Positions 22,997-33,910 of a stretch of DNA of 64,000 nt are shown here, in pieces (position 1 is the stretch's first letter; every line of letters begins with the position of its first letter). Under the pieces are notes generated by a model, which saw only the letters and a list, made by a program, of their open reading frames with translations, did not search any database and was not told the origin of the DNA. Location: assembly GCA_022315425.1 (NCBI GenBank), contig JAIUPT010000040.1:310001-374000 (forward strand), in the 5' to 3' direction. The stretch is from Pseudevernia furfuracea (lineage: Eukaryota; Ascomycota; Lecanoromycetes; Lecanorales; Parmeliaceae). Made by a program: the position numbers and the translations under genes.

Positions 22997-23344
22997 TGCC
23001 ATCATCTCGCTACCTCAACATGCTCGAATTGCGCGAAGACAGCACGGTGGACTGCTACCTGTGCTTGCGAATGCTCCTACGGAAACCGCGGCTCAAGAAA
23101 GACGGAACCGTCGAAAACATGCTTGCTCTGCGACAACCCATACTGCGAAAGGCACCAAGGAGGAGATAACGGCGTGTGCGAGGTCAATCATGGTACAGTA
23201 CGCCTAGACATCGGGCACGACATGCGCCGGTTGAGATATATCCAACGCTGGCGGCGAGGCGGGAGAATTTGGGCGATGTCTAGCCGTGACGCCTGGGTGG
23301 GGGCCATGTGTGTGTGGACGGGAGTGAGTCGGTCTTGCCTCTAG
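22997..23344 (+). other. Cys-rich open frame, possible gene fragment
   Basis: This frame opens after a stop at 22994 and has no ATG until 23123. It reads with regularly spaced cysteines: CSNC, CACEC, CLLCDNPYCERHQGG and VCEVNH, which looks like a zinc-binding fold. It could be an exon of an intron-containing gene or a relic. I could not find a clean start or splice partner, so no function is given. Confidence 0.25.
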
Positions 23345-23422
23345 GCTTGTACGCGCATGCTGACGAGCGGTTCGGTGGGAAGTCTTCACGGCGTGGTAAA
23401 TTGTTCCAGCACTATGTGGTCC

Positions 23423-23424
<2 letters not shown>

Positions 23425-23459
<35 letters not shown>
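23425..23459. repeat. (GA)n microsatellite
   Basis: About 17 tandem GA dinucleotides are seen directly. Confidence 0.95.
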
Positions 23460-23463
<4 letters not shown>

Positions 23464-23855
23464 TAGTGGGGAGAATCTGGGTTAGGCGTATGCTGAGTCA
23501 ACAAAGTAGTCAAAGTGGAAGTATCCATCTGTCAAAGGCGATTCGTGAATCCCTATCCTCCCTCCAAACACTCACCAATTTCCCCCCCCCCCGGCCCCGT
23601 TCCCCCCCACACCATCAAATATACACCCCCCCCCTCCCCCCAACCTATTTCTCCACCCCCCCCGTTCCCCCCCTCCTCTTCCCCAAACAGTTTCCCCACC
23701 CACCTTCGGCATCCTTCATCTCCCAAATCCATCAAATCAGCCCCCGACCCCACAAGCAAGCATACATCGGGCGATGGAACAAATAATCAGACGATCATGA
23801 CGCGGGTGGGAGAGGCCCACGTGTGTGAAAGCAAGAAACCAACCAAACACACACA

Positions 23856-23857
<2 letters not shown>

Positions 23858-23890
<33 letters not shown>
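23858..23890. repeat. (GA)n microsatellite
   Basis: About 16 tandem GA dinucleotides follow a short CA run. Confidence 0.93.
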
Positions 23891-23893
<3 letters not shown>

Positions 23894-24049
23894 TCCTCAG
23901 GAAACCCCCTCTTATGATCGATCCATCATCACCCAATATATCTCCCCCCCAGACCACCCCACCCTCAACAAGCCAGCTCATCACCTCACCAAGGGTAAAC
24001 AGACTCCATACCTATCCATGATTCAAAAACAACGAGTCCCCCATAGCAC

Positions 24050-24116
24050 AACCCAGCACCAGCACCCAGCACCCAGCAACCAACACCCAGCACCCAGCAC
24101 CCAGCACCCAGCAAAC
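24050..24116. repeat. CACCCAG-type short tandem repeat
   Basis: About eight imperfect copies of CACCCAG (CAGCACC) are seen. They are followed by AAAATTGA-rich low-complexity sequence up to about 24215. Confidence 0.9.
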
Positions 24117-24687
24117 GACTTGCTTGAAAAATTGAAAATTGAAAATAGAGAATAGAAAATAAGAAAATTGAAAAATTGAAAACAGAAAGATAGAAAAAAT
24201 CAAGAGCAAAAAAAAAGCGTCCCAAATCTATTCTTCATCTTCATCATCATCAAGATCACCGGTACTTACTCTAATATTGAGCCCTTTTATAAAAAGAGAC
24301 TTGTGCCCGGTGGTTTGTTTTCTTTTTGCTGTATTTTGTTTTGTTTGGAGGAGGAGATGCGGAGGAGATGGAGTGGAGTAGAGTAGAGTCGGTATGCTGG
24401 CTTCGGTTAGGTTAGGTTAGGATAGATTAGGATGGAAGGGGTATATCGTCCTGTGCAAATGATGGGCATGGTTGGTATTATATACGATGGGGCGTCGTGG
24501 GGAGGATGATATTGACAGTTAGCTATGTGTGTAGATAAGTAGCAAACTTGTGAAATGGAAAGACGGGAAAGGATTGGAGTTGGATGTCAGGATAAAGAAT
24601 GAGTGAATGTATGTATGTAGCTTTAGTGTTCTACAAGCTGTAATTCTCCTAGACTGGTACACCTTCAGATGCAATTTGGCAAACTCC

Positions 24688-26455
24688 CTATGATGGACTC
24701 GCGTTCTTTGGCAGTTGGACTTGGAAGACGAGCGCTTGATTGTCGAGGTTGAAGCCGCTAGCGTCTTTGTAGGCGTATTTGCCGAAGTTGAGGTGGCCTG
24801 GGTGTACAGTCAGCTATCTCAATGAAGCCATTCTCTTTCCCTCAATCCAAACGTCCGCTTGATGCACAAAAAGTTAGGTGAGAGAAAAAAGCAAAAGAAA
24901 CGTACCATCCTGAGTAATAAAATCGTTATCACTCATACTAAACAAGAACCACTCCCCATTCTTCCCGTCCTTTCCATCAACAGGCACCATCGCCAGACTC
25001 TCCCATTTCTCGTTCAGCAGCGTAGCATCCTGTGCTCCGCCATTATGCAGTCCGAATCTTCCGAGCTGCGCATTGACGTTGTAGTCCAGGAAGGTACAGT
25101 ACTCCGCTGCTTTGATGCCGGCATCGAGCACACCCGTGCTTGATGCGATGCTGCCATTCGTTGCATCGTTCGCTGTAGATTTGATATCTGTGGCTCCACT
25201 AGAGGATGAGATGTCGAAGATGTCTGCGTGGCGGTAGATGCTGAGGGACGAAGACTGCCCGTGTCCAGCGCCCGAGTCGCGTGATAGGACGAGGAATTGA
25301 TCGTTACCCAGGGAGTGGATCTCAGACGACGCAGCCACTTTCGTTGACTTTGAGGTATAGAGTGGCAAGGTGACGACGTACTCAGCTTTGTACTCCGGGT
25401 TATTGGAGTTGGAGATGTCATACTCGAGCAGTCTTGCCTGGAGTCGGTTTGGGTTGCTAGGTCCGCCCTCTTGGTCGAGTGCAGATTGCATAAGCGCATA
25501 CAGCGTCTTTCCATCACTGGACAAGGTCAAGCCCTCAAGTCCTTGGTTGTTATCCCTCCCCGTCACAGTGTTGGCTGGAATGATCGTCTCATTGATGTTG
25601 TAGATGGGTGGTGAATCGGCACTGAAGCTTATACTGCCATTGCGATGCGGTATATACGCCGCCGGGGGCATTATGGCTTTCGTCATACGCCCCTGTGCTG
25701 AGAAATGGTAGATGTACGGCCCATATTCATCCGACACCCAGAATCCGCCGTCAGAGGCGAGCGCAAGGCCTTCGCTGTCGATGGGGATGCGTTTCCCGCC
25801 TGGACCAGAGCCGCCATAACCGTCACCTGTAAATGTAGAAACGGGCAGGATGGGGAAGCCAGGATATGTGATCGACCCCAGGACGTCGGCGTCGAGACCA
25901 GTTGTTGGGGTGCCATCCGGACCGGTTAGGAGGACGGTATCTTCGTAGGTGATTTGAAGGTTTGGTCCAGATGGTTTTGCGAGCGTAGCATTAGGCTGGG
26001 GCGTCAGGGTGATAGCGAATTTATGGACACGATTCTGGTAGTTGACTGTTCCTTCCGTGTTCCTACATGCTATGTTAGCATTTTTGTACGCATCTGCAAC
26101 CGGCTCCATTAGCAACATACCAGCCCCTGTCCGGGATAGCCCACAACAAGCCCGTATAGCTCCCATTCTTCAACTTGTTCCACGATTTTCGATCAATAGC
26201 AATGGCACTGCCATAGCCACCCAGGGTATCACCGTACTTATCTCTCGCGTTGGAGGGCACGAAGCCATAGCCGGCAAGCTCTTGATAAGTATATTGCTCT
26301 TTGTTGCAGGTGGTCTGATTGGTGATAGATTGATTGGCGGCAATCGGGGTGTTTGATGCATCCGCTCGTTGACGGAGGTCTAAGTATTTTGGAGTTGCTG
26401 ATGCTAAGAGAGTAGAGGAGGCGAGGAGGGCGAGGAAGGAGCGTAAGAGAGCCAT
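24688..26455 (-). CDS. Secreted esterase-like / phytase-like beta-propeller protein
   Basis: The product belongs to the group with the esterase-like activity of phytase domain. Exons on the minus strand are 26455-26121, 26062-24906 and 24797-24688 (533 aa). The introns begin GTATGT and GTACGT. A signal peptide (MALLRSFLALLASSTLLASA) leads into GFVPSNARDKYGDTLGGYGS. Propeller-like segments follow: IDSEGLALASDGGFWVSDEY, DNNQGLEGLTLSSDGKTLYA and SRDSGAGHG. Asp, Glu and Gly in these loops are typical of metal-binding propeller strands. Several N-x-S/T sites suggest glycosylation. The protein is likely exported to the wall or medium; the substrate cannot be told from sequence. The last exon ends LVFQVQLPKNASPS. 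Confidence 0.88.
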
Positions 26456-27941
26456 TTTCGTTCTGTCACTCGAGGTGAAAGTGTTGTACTTGAATGCGGT
26501 GTGTGCTCTTGAAAAGCATGCATGGCCTGCATCTTCAGCTCCATCTTATATTCCTTCACGTCTTCTCCGGTGACGTCGAAGTCAACTCCACACCTCCATA
26601 CTTGGTGATGCCTTGTTGGTGGCTTGGTGGAGGATGGGTGTAGAGTGTAGATCGGTTAAGGATTTGGTTGTAGGTGACAGGCAAGATGGGATGGGACCTG
26701 CAGATAGAGGACAAGCGTGCAGCAATCATCGTCCATTTCGAGATGGTAGAAACGAGTGGCGGAAAGCGTATCGGGGCGAAGAGAATAATACAGATTAATA
26801 CAGAATAATACAGATTAATACAGGCTAATACAAGGTGGCGTTGCTTCTGTTTTTGCCTGTTTCTCCGTGGCAGAAAAGAGAAAAGAGACAAAGGAAAAGG
26901 AAAATACAAGTCATAGAAATCACGTTCAATTTTGATTGGGAGGCAACGCTGTCCTATAGTAAAGATAGTAAAGGTAGCTAGATGATCGATGAATACCTAT
27001 ACTCTATTCTATTCTACTCCGTGCTCTACCTACTCTATCGAGTATCTACTCTACCGTCTACCCGGTCATTTACTCGTATTAATCCCCGAATCCTCCCAAG
27101 CTGTGATGCACCAATCTATTCGTGACCTACCGCCAGGTGTGCGGGGCAGAAGTTCATAACACCCATTCAACGTGAAAAAGTGAAAAAGTGAAAAAGTGTA
27201 CGGCTTCTTGGCTGTACACTGCAACCATTCCGGTGCAGAGAGTGCCCGGATATAGGACACGCTTACTTGTACTTTGGCACGTGCTATTGGTTTTCATGTC
27301 GGGCCATTTTTCTGTATGAGCGGTCTTGGAATCTATTTATGCATGCTATGAACAAGGGACCTTTCTGATCGGAAAAACTTTTCATCTAAAACGCGCGTAC
27401 GGAGTACCCCATGCCCATTTCCTGATGGGTTGTGGCGGTACAGCTCAAGAATCGAAAAATCGTAGATAAACGGGCGTATCCATGCCCCTTTCCTGCTAAA
27501 GTATGGTGTATCGTATCATTGCCATACTGACAAGAGACGGTACCATTCAAGAATCGAAAGGTTGTAGATAAAAAGGAGGGCACACGTGGCCATTTCCTGC
27601 GGAATAACCCTTGCTTTGCTGACAAGAGGCGGCACCATCGGAAAAAGTGTAACTTGGACGCACCCGTGCCCTTTCCCTTGCTAAAATATCGTGCGGACGT
27701 GAGGCGGTCCTGACGAAGAACCGAAGAATCGTGGTCAAAAGGGTGTATCCATGGCCATTTCCTGCTAAAGTATGCTCTATCCTTGCCATGCTGACAAGAG
27801 GCGGTACCATTGAAGAATCGAAGAGTCGTAAACAAGGAAACGGTCGTAATACACATCTGATCTCACAAGCGGTCGTAGCGCACTTCTGATCGCACAAAAT
27901 CCGGGGTATCATCCAGCGGTGTTGCCTCCAGGCCCCACCTC
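26456..27941. other. Intergenic with tandem repeats
   Basis: No gene is supported in these 1486 bp. It holds the promoter side of the phytase-like gene, an ATTAATACAG-like short repeat (about 26789-26832), GTGAAAAA repeats (about 27173-27196) and the degenerate tandem repeat at about 27400-27840. Confidence 0.5.
27400..27840. repeat. Degenerate tandem repeat, about five copies of 70-105 bp
   Basis: Copies begin near 27405, 27470, 27574, 27655 and 27741 with a core like CCATGCCCATTTCCTGCTAA. This is followed by TGCTGACAAGAGGCGGTACC and then GAAGAATCGAARRGTCGTA. Copies vary by internal deletions. ORFs through the unit are products of the repeat and are not called as genes. Confidence 0.8.
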
Positions 27942-30222
27942 TTATTCCCATTCCCTATTCATTTCCGGATGCCTCGCGCAGTAAACCTCATGCATCGCAT
28001 TCTCCACCTCGTATTTCTCCACCACAGCACCGAACCCGTAGCATCGACACGCTTCCTTCAGAATCTTCCACAATTTCTCCCAGTCCTCGTTGCACAGCCA
28101 ATCGGCGCGGCCACGCTGCTGCTTCATCCAAGTCCACGCCTGCACGGGCGTCATCTCGCCACGGAGCGGGATCTGATCGGCGCTGTTGATGAGGGATTCA
28201 ATGAAGTTGAGGTCCGATTGGTCCATTGCAGGGGCGGCGGAGGGGTTGCCGCCACTATTCACCAATGAGTGCCAATGAGTCGAGGACACCATGAGACCGT
28301 GGCCGTTGTGATTGTACTCCTGATGAGATGTAGGGTTGGGGTTGGCTGAGGCATCATTGGAGCGGTTGATCATGAAAGCGACGTGGTCACGGCATCCCGC
28401 CTCGAGACTATTGTACACGTGATCAGCAGGTTTCAGGCGTTGCAAAGGAAGACAGTTAATCTGGAAGGCGCGATAAGTCGGGGGAGATACGTACTCGAGG
28501 ATGAAAGGAATCGCAAACTCGCGTGTCATCTCCGGCTCGTCTATATCTGGCATGAGGAGGCGCCATTGGGCAACCTCGGCTGGATGAGATGCCTCATACT
28601 TCGAGACATTGATGAACGAGATGGGCCCGTGGGGAGCGACTTCAGGGATTGGTGTCTGTTGGTCGGCGGGTTCATTGAAGTAGGGGCTCTGGATGGTAAT
28701 GTTCATCGCAGGGTACGTCTGGTAGTCGCTAAGTCCATTTGGAGGCGGCATTTGCATTGACTGGGCTTGAAATTGGTTGACTTGCGAATCCTCGGGACTG
28801 TTTTGGTAGTTTAGATTCGCATAAGGACTGGAAGCGTTGCCGTAAGGCGTCTGAGTGGATGGAGCGGGGGTAGCGTGCGCGTGACTCTGAGTGAATGCAT
28901 GGCTCTGTTGCGGCATTGATTGAGCTTCGAACTGATTGGCTGACACATGAGTTTGGCTGCCATTGTGATTCGTGCTTGCGTAAGGACTGCCATAGTTGGT
29001 GTTGGCGTACGGCGTTCCAGCAAAGGCAGACTCATTCGAGTAGTTGACTTGACTGCCGGCGAATTCCTGCGCGTACGGGTTGTTGCCAGACGACGGTGAC
29101 GTGTGGGGGCCTCCTGAGAAGCCATTCTGCTGAGCACCGACGTCGTGCATGATGCCGCCATGGACATAAGGATACTCGGGGGACCCTGAAGCCAAGCCAC
29201 GACCATTTGGACTGAAGCCCCCATGAGTGTTCTGTGAGCTGTTGGGAATGTCGCCGTAAGGTGATCCTTGCTGATGGTTCGATGGACGGGGCGCCTCGGT
29301 GGGGGCACGGCTACCATTGATACGTGCCGAGCCTTGCTGGCTGTTAGAGAGCGGCGTCGCGCTAAAATTGGGGACTCCGATGTTGTTGACTCGTAGGAGC
29401 TGCGTCAAGACATCATTCTGGTGCGTGAGTTTGCGGTTATCTTCTGCCAAGGCAGAGTTGTCGTTGTAGGCCAATCGGAGGGCATCTTCCGCCACCCTTA
29501 GAGCATCTCGTGCTCTATTGGCTTCTTTCTCGACTGTCATTGTGTACGCCGCAACTCTCTCGCGATGATTCCTATGCGCACGATCAGTGTTGAAACGAGG
29601 AAGTTACGTCAGAATGGTGGTGATTTTCTGGATGCTGGCAGACCGAGTGTTTTGGTAAATTGTTTGGCGGGACTCCCAAAAAACCTCGCGGCAATAAAAT
29701 ACATGACAAATTGAGAAAAAGGATACCTTTGAGCTTGTCGGTTTTTCTCTTGCTTCGAGTTCAACGCCGGCTTGGAGTCGGTCTTAGGCCCGCGCTTCTT
29801 TTGTTGCTTCCCATCTATACCTTCATTAGCATGCATCTCAATCGGATGGAAAAAAGTCAATATGGCCTACTTTTGGTCATTCGGGGCGCTCTACCCATTA
29901 TACTAGCAAAGAGACCCGGGCTTTTTCCACCGGTCTCGTTGGATCCATTAGTCTCAGCAATGCTTTGTGCCACCGAGTTGTTGCGATCTTGCATCGGATC
30001 ACTGTTATTTCTGCTACTGGTTTGTGAGAATACTGGGGAGACCATGTCCGCTGTGGTGGGCGTCTCAAGTGGCCTCTGGGAAAAGCTTGAGATGGTCATG
30101 CCTGGCTGCTGCACAGGCACTGGCGGGGGTCGTCTGGTTGGTGGAGGGGGCTGAAAGCCAGGTGGTGATGTCGTGTCATTCTGCGTGAATGGGTCATATG
30201 GCTTCTGGGAGAAGCCCGGCAT
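27942..30222 (-). CDS. bZIP transcription factor with Gln/Asn/Ser-rich middle
   Basis: This is a probable DNA-binding regulator. Exons on the minus strand are 30222-29904, 29814-29727, 29571-28495 and 28407-27942 (649 aa). The basic region NSKQEKNRQAQRNHRERVA (about 125-143) spans the exon 2/3 junction. It leads into a heptad-like coiled coil that ends near LTQLLRVNN. A long Gln/Asn/Ser/Pro/Tyr-rich segment (about 210-430) is disordered-looking. The C-terminus has FILDLEAGCRDHVAFM after the last intron, typical of a group of fungal bZIP proteins. That last intron (28408-28494, GTACGT..ATAG) is 87 nt with no in-frame stop, so retention would add 29 residues. An in-frame ATG at 30309 could extend the N-terminus by 29 residues, but that stretch looks like leader sequence. 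Confidence 0.82.
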
Positions 30223-32056
30223 GTTGATGTCTGTTCTTGTCACAATGGTGGGTGGATTTCGTTTGATTGACTGTGAGGATGTTTGATAAAGAAGGTAAGA
30301 GGAAGTCATGTTGAAAGTAATGGTTGTGTATCTTAGCTTGGGAAGATAGTTGCCCTCGACGATGGGTGCTGAGAAGGTAAACGTTTACATTTTGGCCTAA
30401 AGTTTGGGGGATTGTGTTTCGGCAGGCAAGTGTTGTATCAGCAAAAGCGACATGAGTTTTCCGTGCTCGCCAGTTCAATTTCAATTGAAGAATGATGATA
30501 ATGAAGATGAAGAAGAACGTTGGATGCTCTGTCGTCGTACAACGTCAATTTTGTTTGGCATGATCTACAGTGCATCGGTTGGGAGACTTGGCGAAACGTC
30601 TCCGAGGTGCAGGGTGTTCATGCAGGGTGGCAGGCTCCTCTCATCTCCCGGAACAGGTTTTGGAGATAGGTAGGTATAATTGGTTGGATGGATGGATGTC
30701 AGCGATGGGAATTGATCTTTGCTTAAGACATTTCCATGTATATATCAAGAAGGTTGAACGGTGCGGACGGTAGGCTTTATTTTTTTTTAAAATTTCTCTC
30801 TCTCTGAATTTTCAAGGTTCACCAGGTTGTCTGGACCTTTTGGCCGTTGAGATGTCAAAGCGATATTCTAAGGTACAAGCGCTATCATTATCATCTGTTT
30901 CTCAGTACTTTTCAGCCCGCTTTCCCCAAATTAGCTAAGGTACCCCTCGTACCAACTGAAAGGGACTCATGCAGGACCGGCGAACGGCAAGCCTCGGAAC
31001 CAGGGAACCAGGGAACCAGGGAAAAAGAGGCTCCGAGGAGAAAGAAAAAAAGGAGAAAATCATGTCAAAATCATGTATTATTCTTACTATGGGAATATTA
31101 TTATTATTATTATGGGGATCATCATTATTATCCATTCACATTATTCCATCTGCGCATAGATGAATATAGAATCATACGGATATACTTACTCTACTTGACC
31201 TTACCTATTACTTAATCATAAGGTACTTTACTGCATAGATAAGCAACTGTGCCACTGTCTGTTGAAAAGATGCCGCTGCTGCCGCTGTCATGATTACTAT
31301 ACAAGCCATACATCAACGTTATTCCAACCTCGTCATGAATCCCATCCAATAATTCCATCAACAACATGCATTCCCACTGCTCCCCTGTTGGTCCGATTCT
31401 GCAGCCCGTCTCCTCTTTTCGCTTATCTACATTCGACATACTGTCTGGCAGCAACACGTCCTGCGCGCCTAATCAATTGGACAGACGCTTGCCAGAGCGG
31501 AGACCCAGAGCACCAGATCCAGAAACATGTGAGGAGCATCGCCGTTCCAATAAAAGCTGGAGATAAGCAGAGCCAGAGACTCTGCTTCACGAGGCAAGAA
31601 AGCCCGCAGAACCTTCAAGAGTAATACAAACGGTTGTCGCGACAAGGAAGACCAACGAGGACGAACAAGCGAGGAGTATAGCGCTTCGGCATTGGAACAA
31701 CAATTGCGAGAGCTGAAGGTCAAGCTTGCCTGACCGGGCAGTTGAAGAACGCAAGAGCAGAACAAGTGAAGCCAAGCTTGCCCGGGACCGGCCGCTTGAG
31801 CGACAATGAAGGGAGGGAACCATCCTGAGCTGGGAAGGGCTCAGTAATTATAGTCCTTGAACGTGTCCACAACCCTCTTCCTTCTTTGCCCGAACTATGT
31901 AACGAGCTGTGGAAGGACCTCACATGCAGGGAATTATCCCGTGAATGGTGATGCTGGAGCGAGTCCTTGTGGTACAACACTGTCGACATACGCCACATCA
32001 CACGGACAGATACAAAAGTCAACCAGCACAACCATACACAAACTACACCTGATCAT
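30223..32056. other. Intergenic, low-complexity patches
   Basis: No gene is recognised in these 1834 bp. A GGAACCA repeat (about 30998-31022, three copies) and TTA/TTATTA runs (about 31089-31130) are present. A purine-rich charged-looking frame around 31480-31800 is broken by stops and is not called. Confidence 0.45.
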
Positions 32057-33910
32057 TCAAGTCCTGCCCCATTTCTTCAACACCTTCACCCTAACGCCTT
32101 TACTCTCCTTTTTCGGATGGCCAATGAATGCATCGCAAACAATCGTCACGTCATCTCTCTCCGTCTCAAACAGCTCCATTTCCAGTCTGCGGAATACATT
32201 GGCAATGGTCATATACACCTCTGCGTTTGCAAGGCTATATCAAACAATAGAGCGTTAGCCTTTACATTGGAACAATATGATTGGTAGCAAAGAAAAGAGG
32301 AGGAAGAAATAAGCGGAGAGGAGAGTACGCACTTGATCCCAACGCAATTCCTCGACCCTTTCCCGAACGGATTGAAAAACTTCTCCAATTCCGCCTTCGT
32401 ACCCTCCTTCTCAGCCTTCAGCCAGCGATACGGATCAAACTTTGTTGCCTCCGGGAATATTTCAGAGCTCAGATGTGTGAAATGTGTGTTCATACCCACT
32501 GGCGTCCCAGGCTCGATGACCCAATCTTTGTAATGCAGTGTCTCATTCGGCGCCGCGCGGACGGAGCGGGATGTCGCGATAGCATTGACACGCAGACCCT
32601 CCGTGATGCAAGCTCTCTGCTTCTCATCAGCATCCACTCCACCCTCAAAACGCAAAGCTGAGAGGCCGACTCACCAAAAACGGCAAGTTCTCCAACTCCT
32701 GCCATGGCATCGGGACCTGCGTATCCGGTATCGCCACCCTCAACTCCTCCTTCAGCGTCTTCAGAATATTCGGATTTGCTAGAAGATGATATGAGAGCTG
32801 CGACAACGTTGCACTGCTTGTATCAGCCCCAGCAAGAATCAACGCAAACCCTTCCTCATTCAACCGATCAATCCTCTTTTCCTGCGGCGGTAGATTACTA
32901 TTGTACAACTCCTCGAAGATATTCTTATGAGCGGTGGTCGGGTCCTCAATCCCTTGCTCACTCCTCTTCTTCTCGGCCTCCACAATCTTGACAACCTCGA
33001 CCCTAGTTTCCATTTCCATCTGCAGGTAAAATGCCATCCCCGTGTCTATCATTCTTGTAATCGGCATTGGTAACTTCTTCAACAGTTCTGGTAGCCAGGG
33101 TAGGTTTCGCACGAGAGCGAACGACTCCATCACATTCTCAACCACGTCCTTCCACAATTGACTGAACCCCGGCAGATTCAGTAATCCATAACTCTTGCCA
33201 AACGCATAATGAGAGATGATATCCAATGTCAAACTCATATACGCCAGTCCCAACTCAATCTCCTTCCCCGCCCTTTTCTCGTCACTCCCACCAGGCGCGT
33301 ACTCTCCCAAAGCCGTACACAGCAAGTCGATTTTATCCTGGATCAACGGCTCAATAGCACTTATACTCTTCTTGCTGAAGAACGGGTTCAAGGCGCCACG
33401 ACGCACCCGATGATGGTCATGCTGCACAGTACCGAAGATAGAATCCCGGCCGGACCGACCAGCAAAAGCCTCGCTCTTGTCACGTGGCCGGATCGAAGTA
33501 GTCATAAGCTCGTCATACCATTCTGGGTCTCGGACGTGGAGTTCTTCCGGACTGATTCTGATAATCGGCCCTGAGGGGATTGTCAGCGAGCCCGTATTAC
33601 CTTCTCCTTTCTCCTTTGATGTTCTCGTCTCCTTTGATGTTCTCCTCTCCTTTGATGAAAAAGCGAAAAGGAACTGGCAGTAGACTTCGGGAAAAGATGC
33701 CCTACCGTACTGATCATGCATCTTCTGAATCTGCCAACTGAACCTATTTCTCTTCACCACATCGTAATAAAACTCATACCACCTCGTCGCAGCTGCGAGT
33801 TTGGGGCCTGGGTATTTGGCGAGTGGGGAGAAGTAGAGGCGGTAGATGAGGCCGTAGAGGGTGTAGAGGGTTGTGAGAAGGGCGGCGGAGGCGATGAGGG
33901 TTGAATACAT
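32057..33910 (-). CDS. Cytochrome P450 monooxygenase (P450-1)
   Basis: This is a membrane-anchored haem monooxygenase of the ER. Exons on the minus strand are 33910-33706, 33570-32675, 32616-32333 and 32234-32057 (520 aa). The start chosen gives an N-terminal anchor (MYSTLIASAALLTTLYTLYG) followed by the proline hinge YPGPKLAAAT. The I-helix motif AGADTSS starts near 315. ExxR is Glu373-Arg376 in ITEGLR. The meander motif is FDPYRW, and the haem loop FGKGSRNCVG has the cysteine ligand Cys458. Intron 1 (135 nt, GTAGGG..TCAG) is in frame and stop-free, so an uninterrupted ORF runs through it. Splicing restores the family-like QYGPIIRISPEEL. That intron holds three 18-bp tandem repeats. The substrate is unknown; no terpene- or polyketide-forming enzyme is adjacent. 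Confidence 0.92.
33603..33658. repeat. 18-bp tandem repeat inside P450-1 intron 1
   Basis: Three copies of CTCCTTTGATGTTCTCGT-like sequence lie within the first intron. They keep it stop-free on the minus strand. Confidence 0.85.

Larger units (their letters stand above)
22025..24687. other. Gene-poor, simple-repeat-rich region
   Basis: No confident gene lies between the PDC-like gene and the phytase-like gene (2.7 kb). It contains a Cys-rich unassigned frame (22997-23344), two GA microsatellites, a polypyrimidine/poly-C tract (about 23580-23720) and a CACCCAG-type repeat. The part from about 24240 to 24687 is probably the 3' UTR and downstream flank of the phytase-like gene. Confidence 0.5.

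Noticed and set aside
23515..24021. 168-codon Pro/Ser-rich ORF
   Set aside because: It spans poly-C and GA microsatellites; composition is explained by simple repeats.
27386..27951. ORFs of 134-156 codons
   Set aside because: They read through the degenerate tandem repeat and repeat the same peptide pattern; no start, intron or family support.
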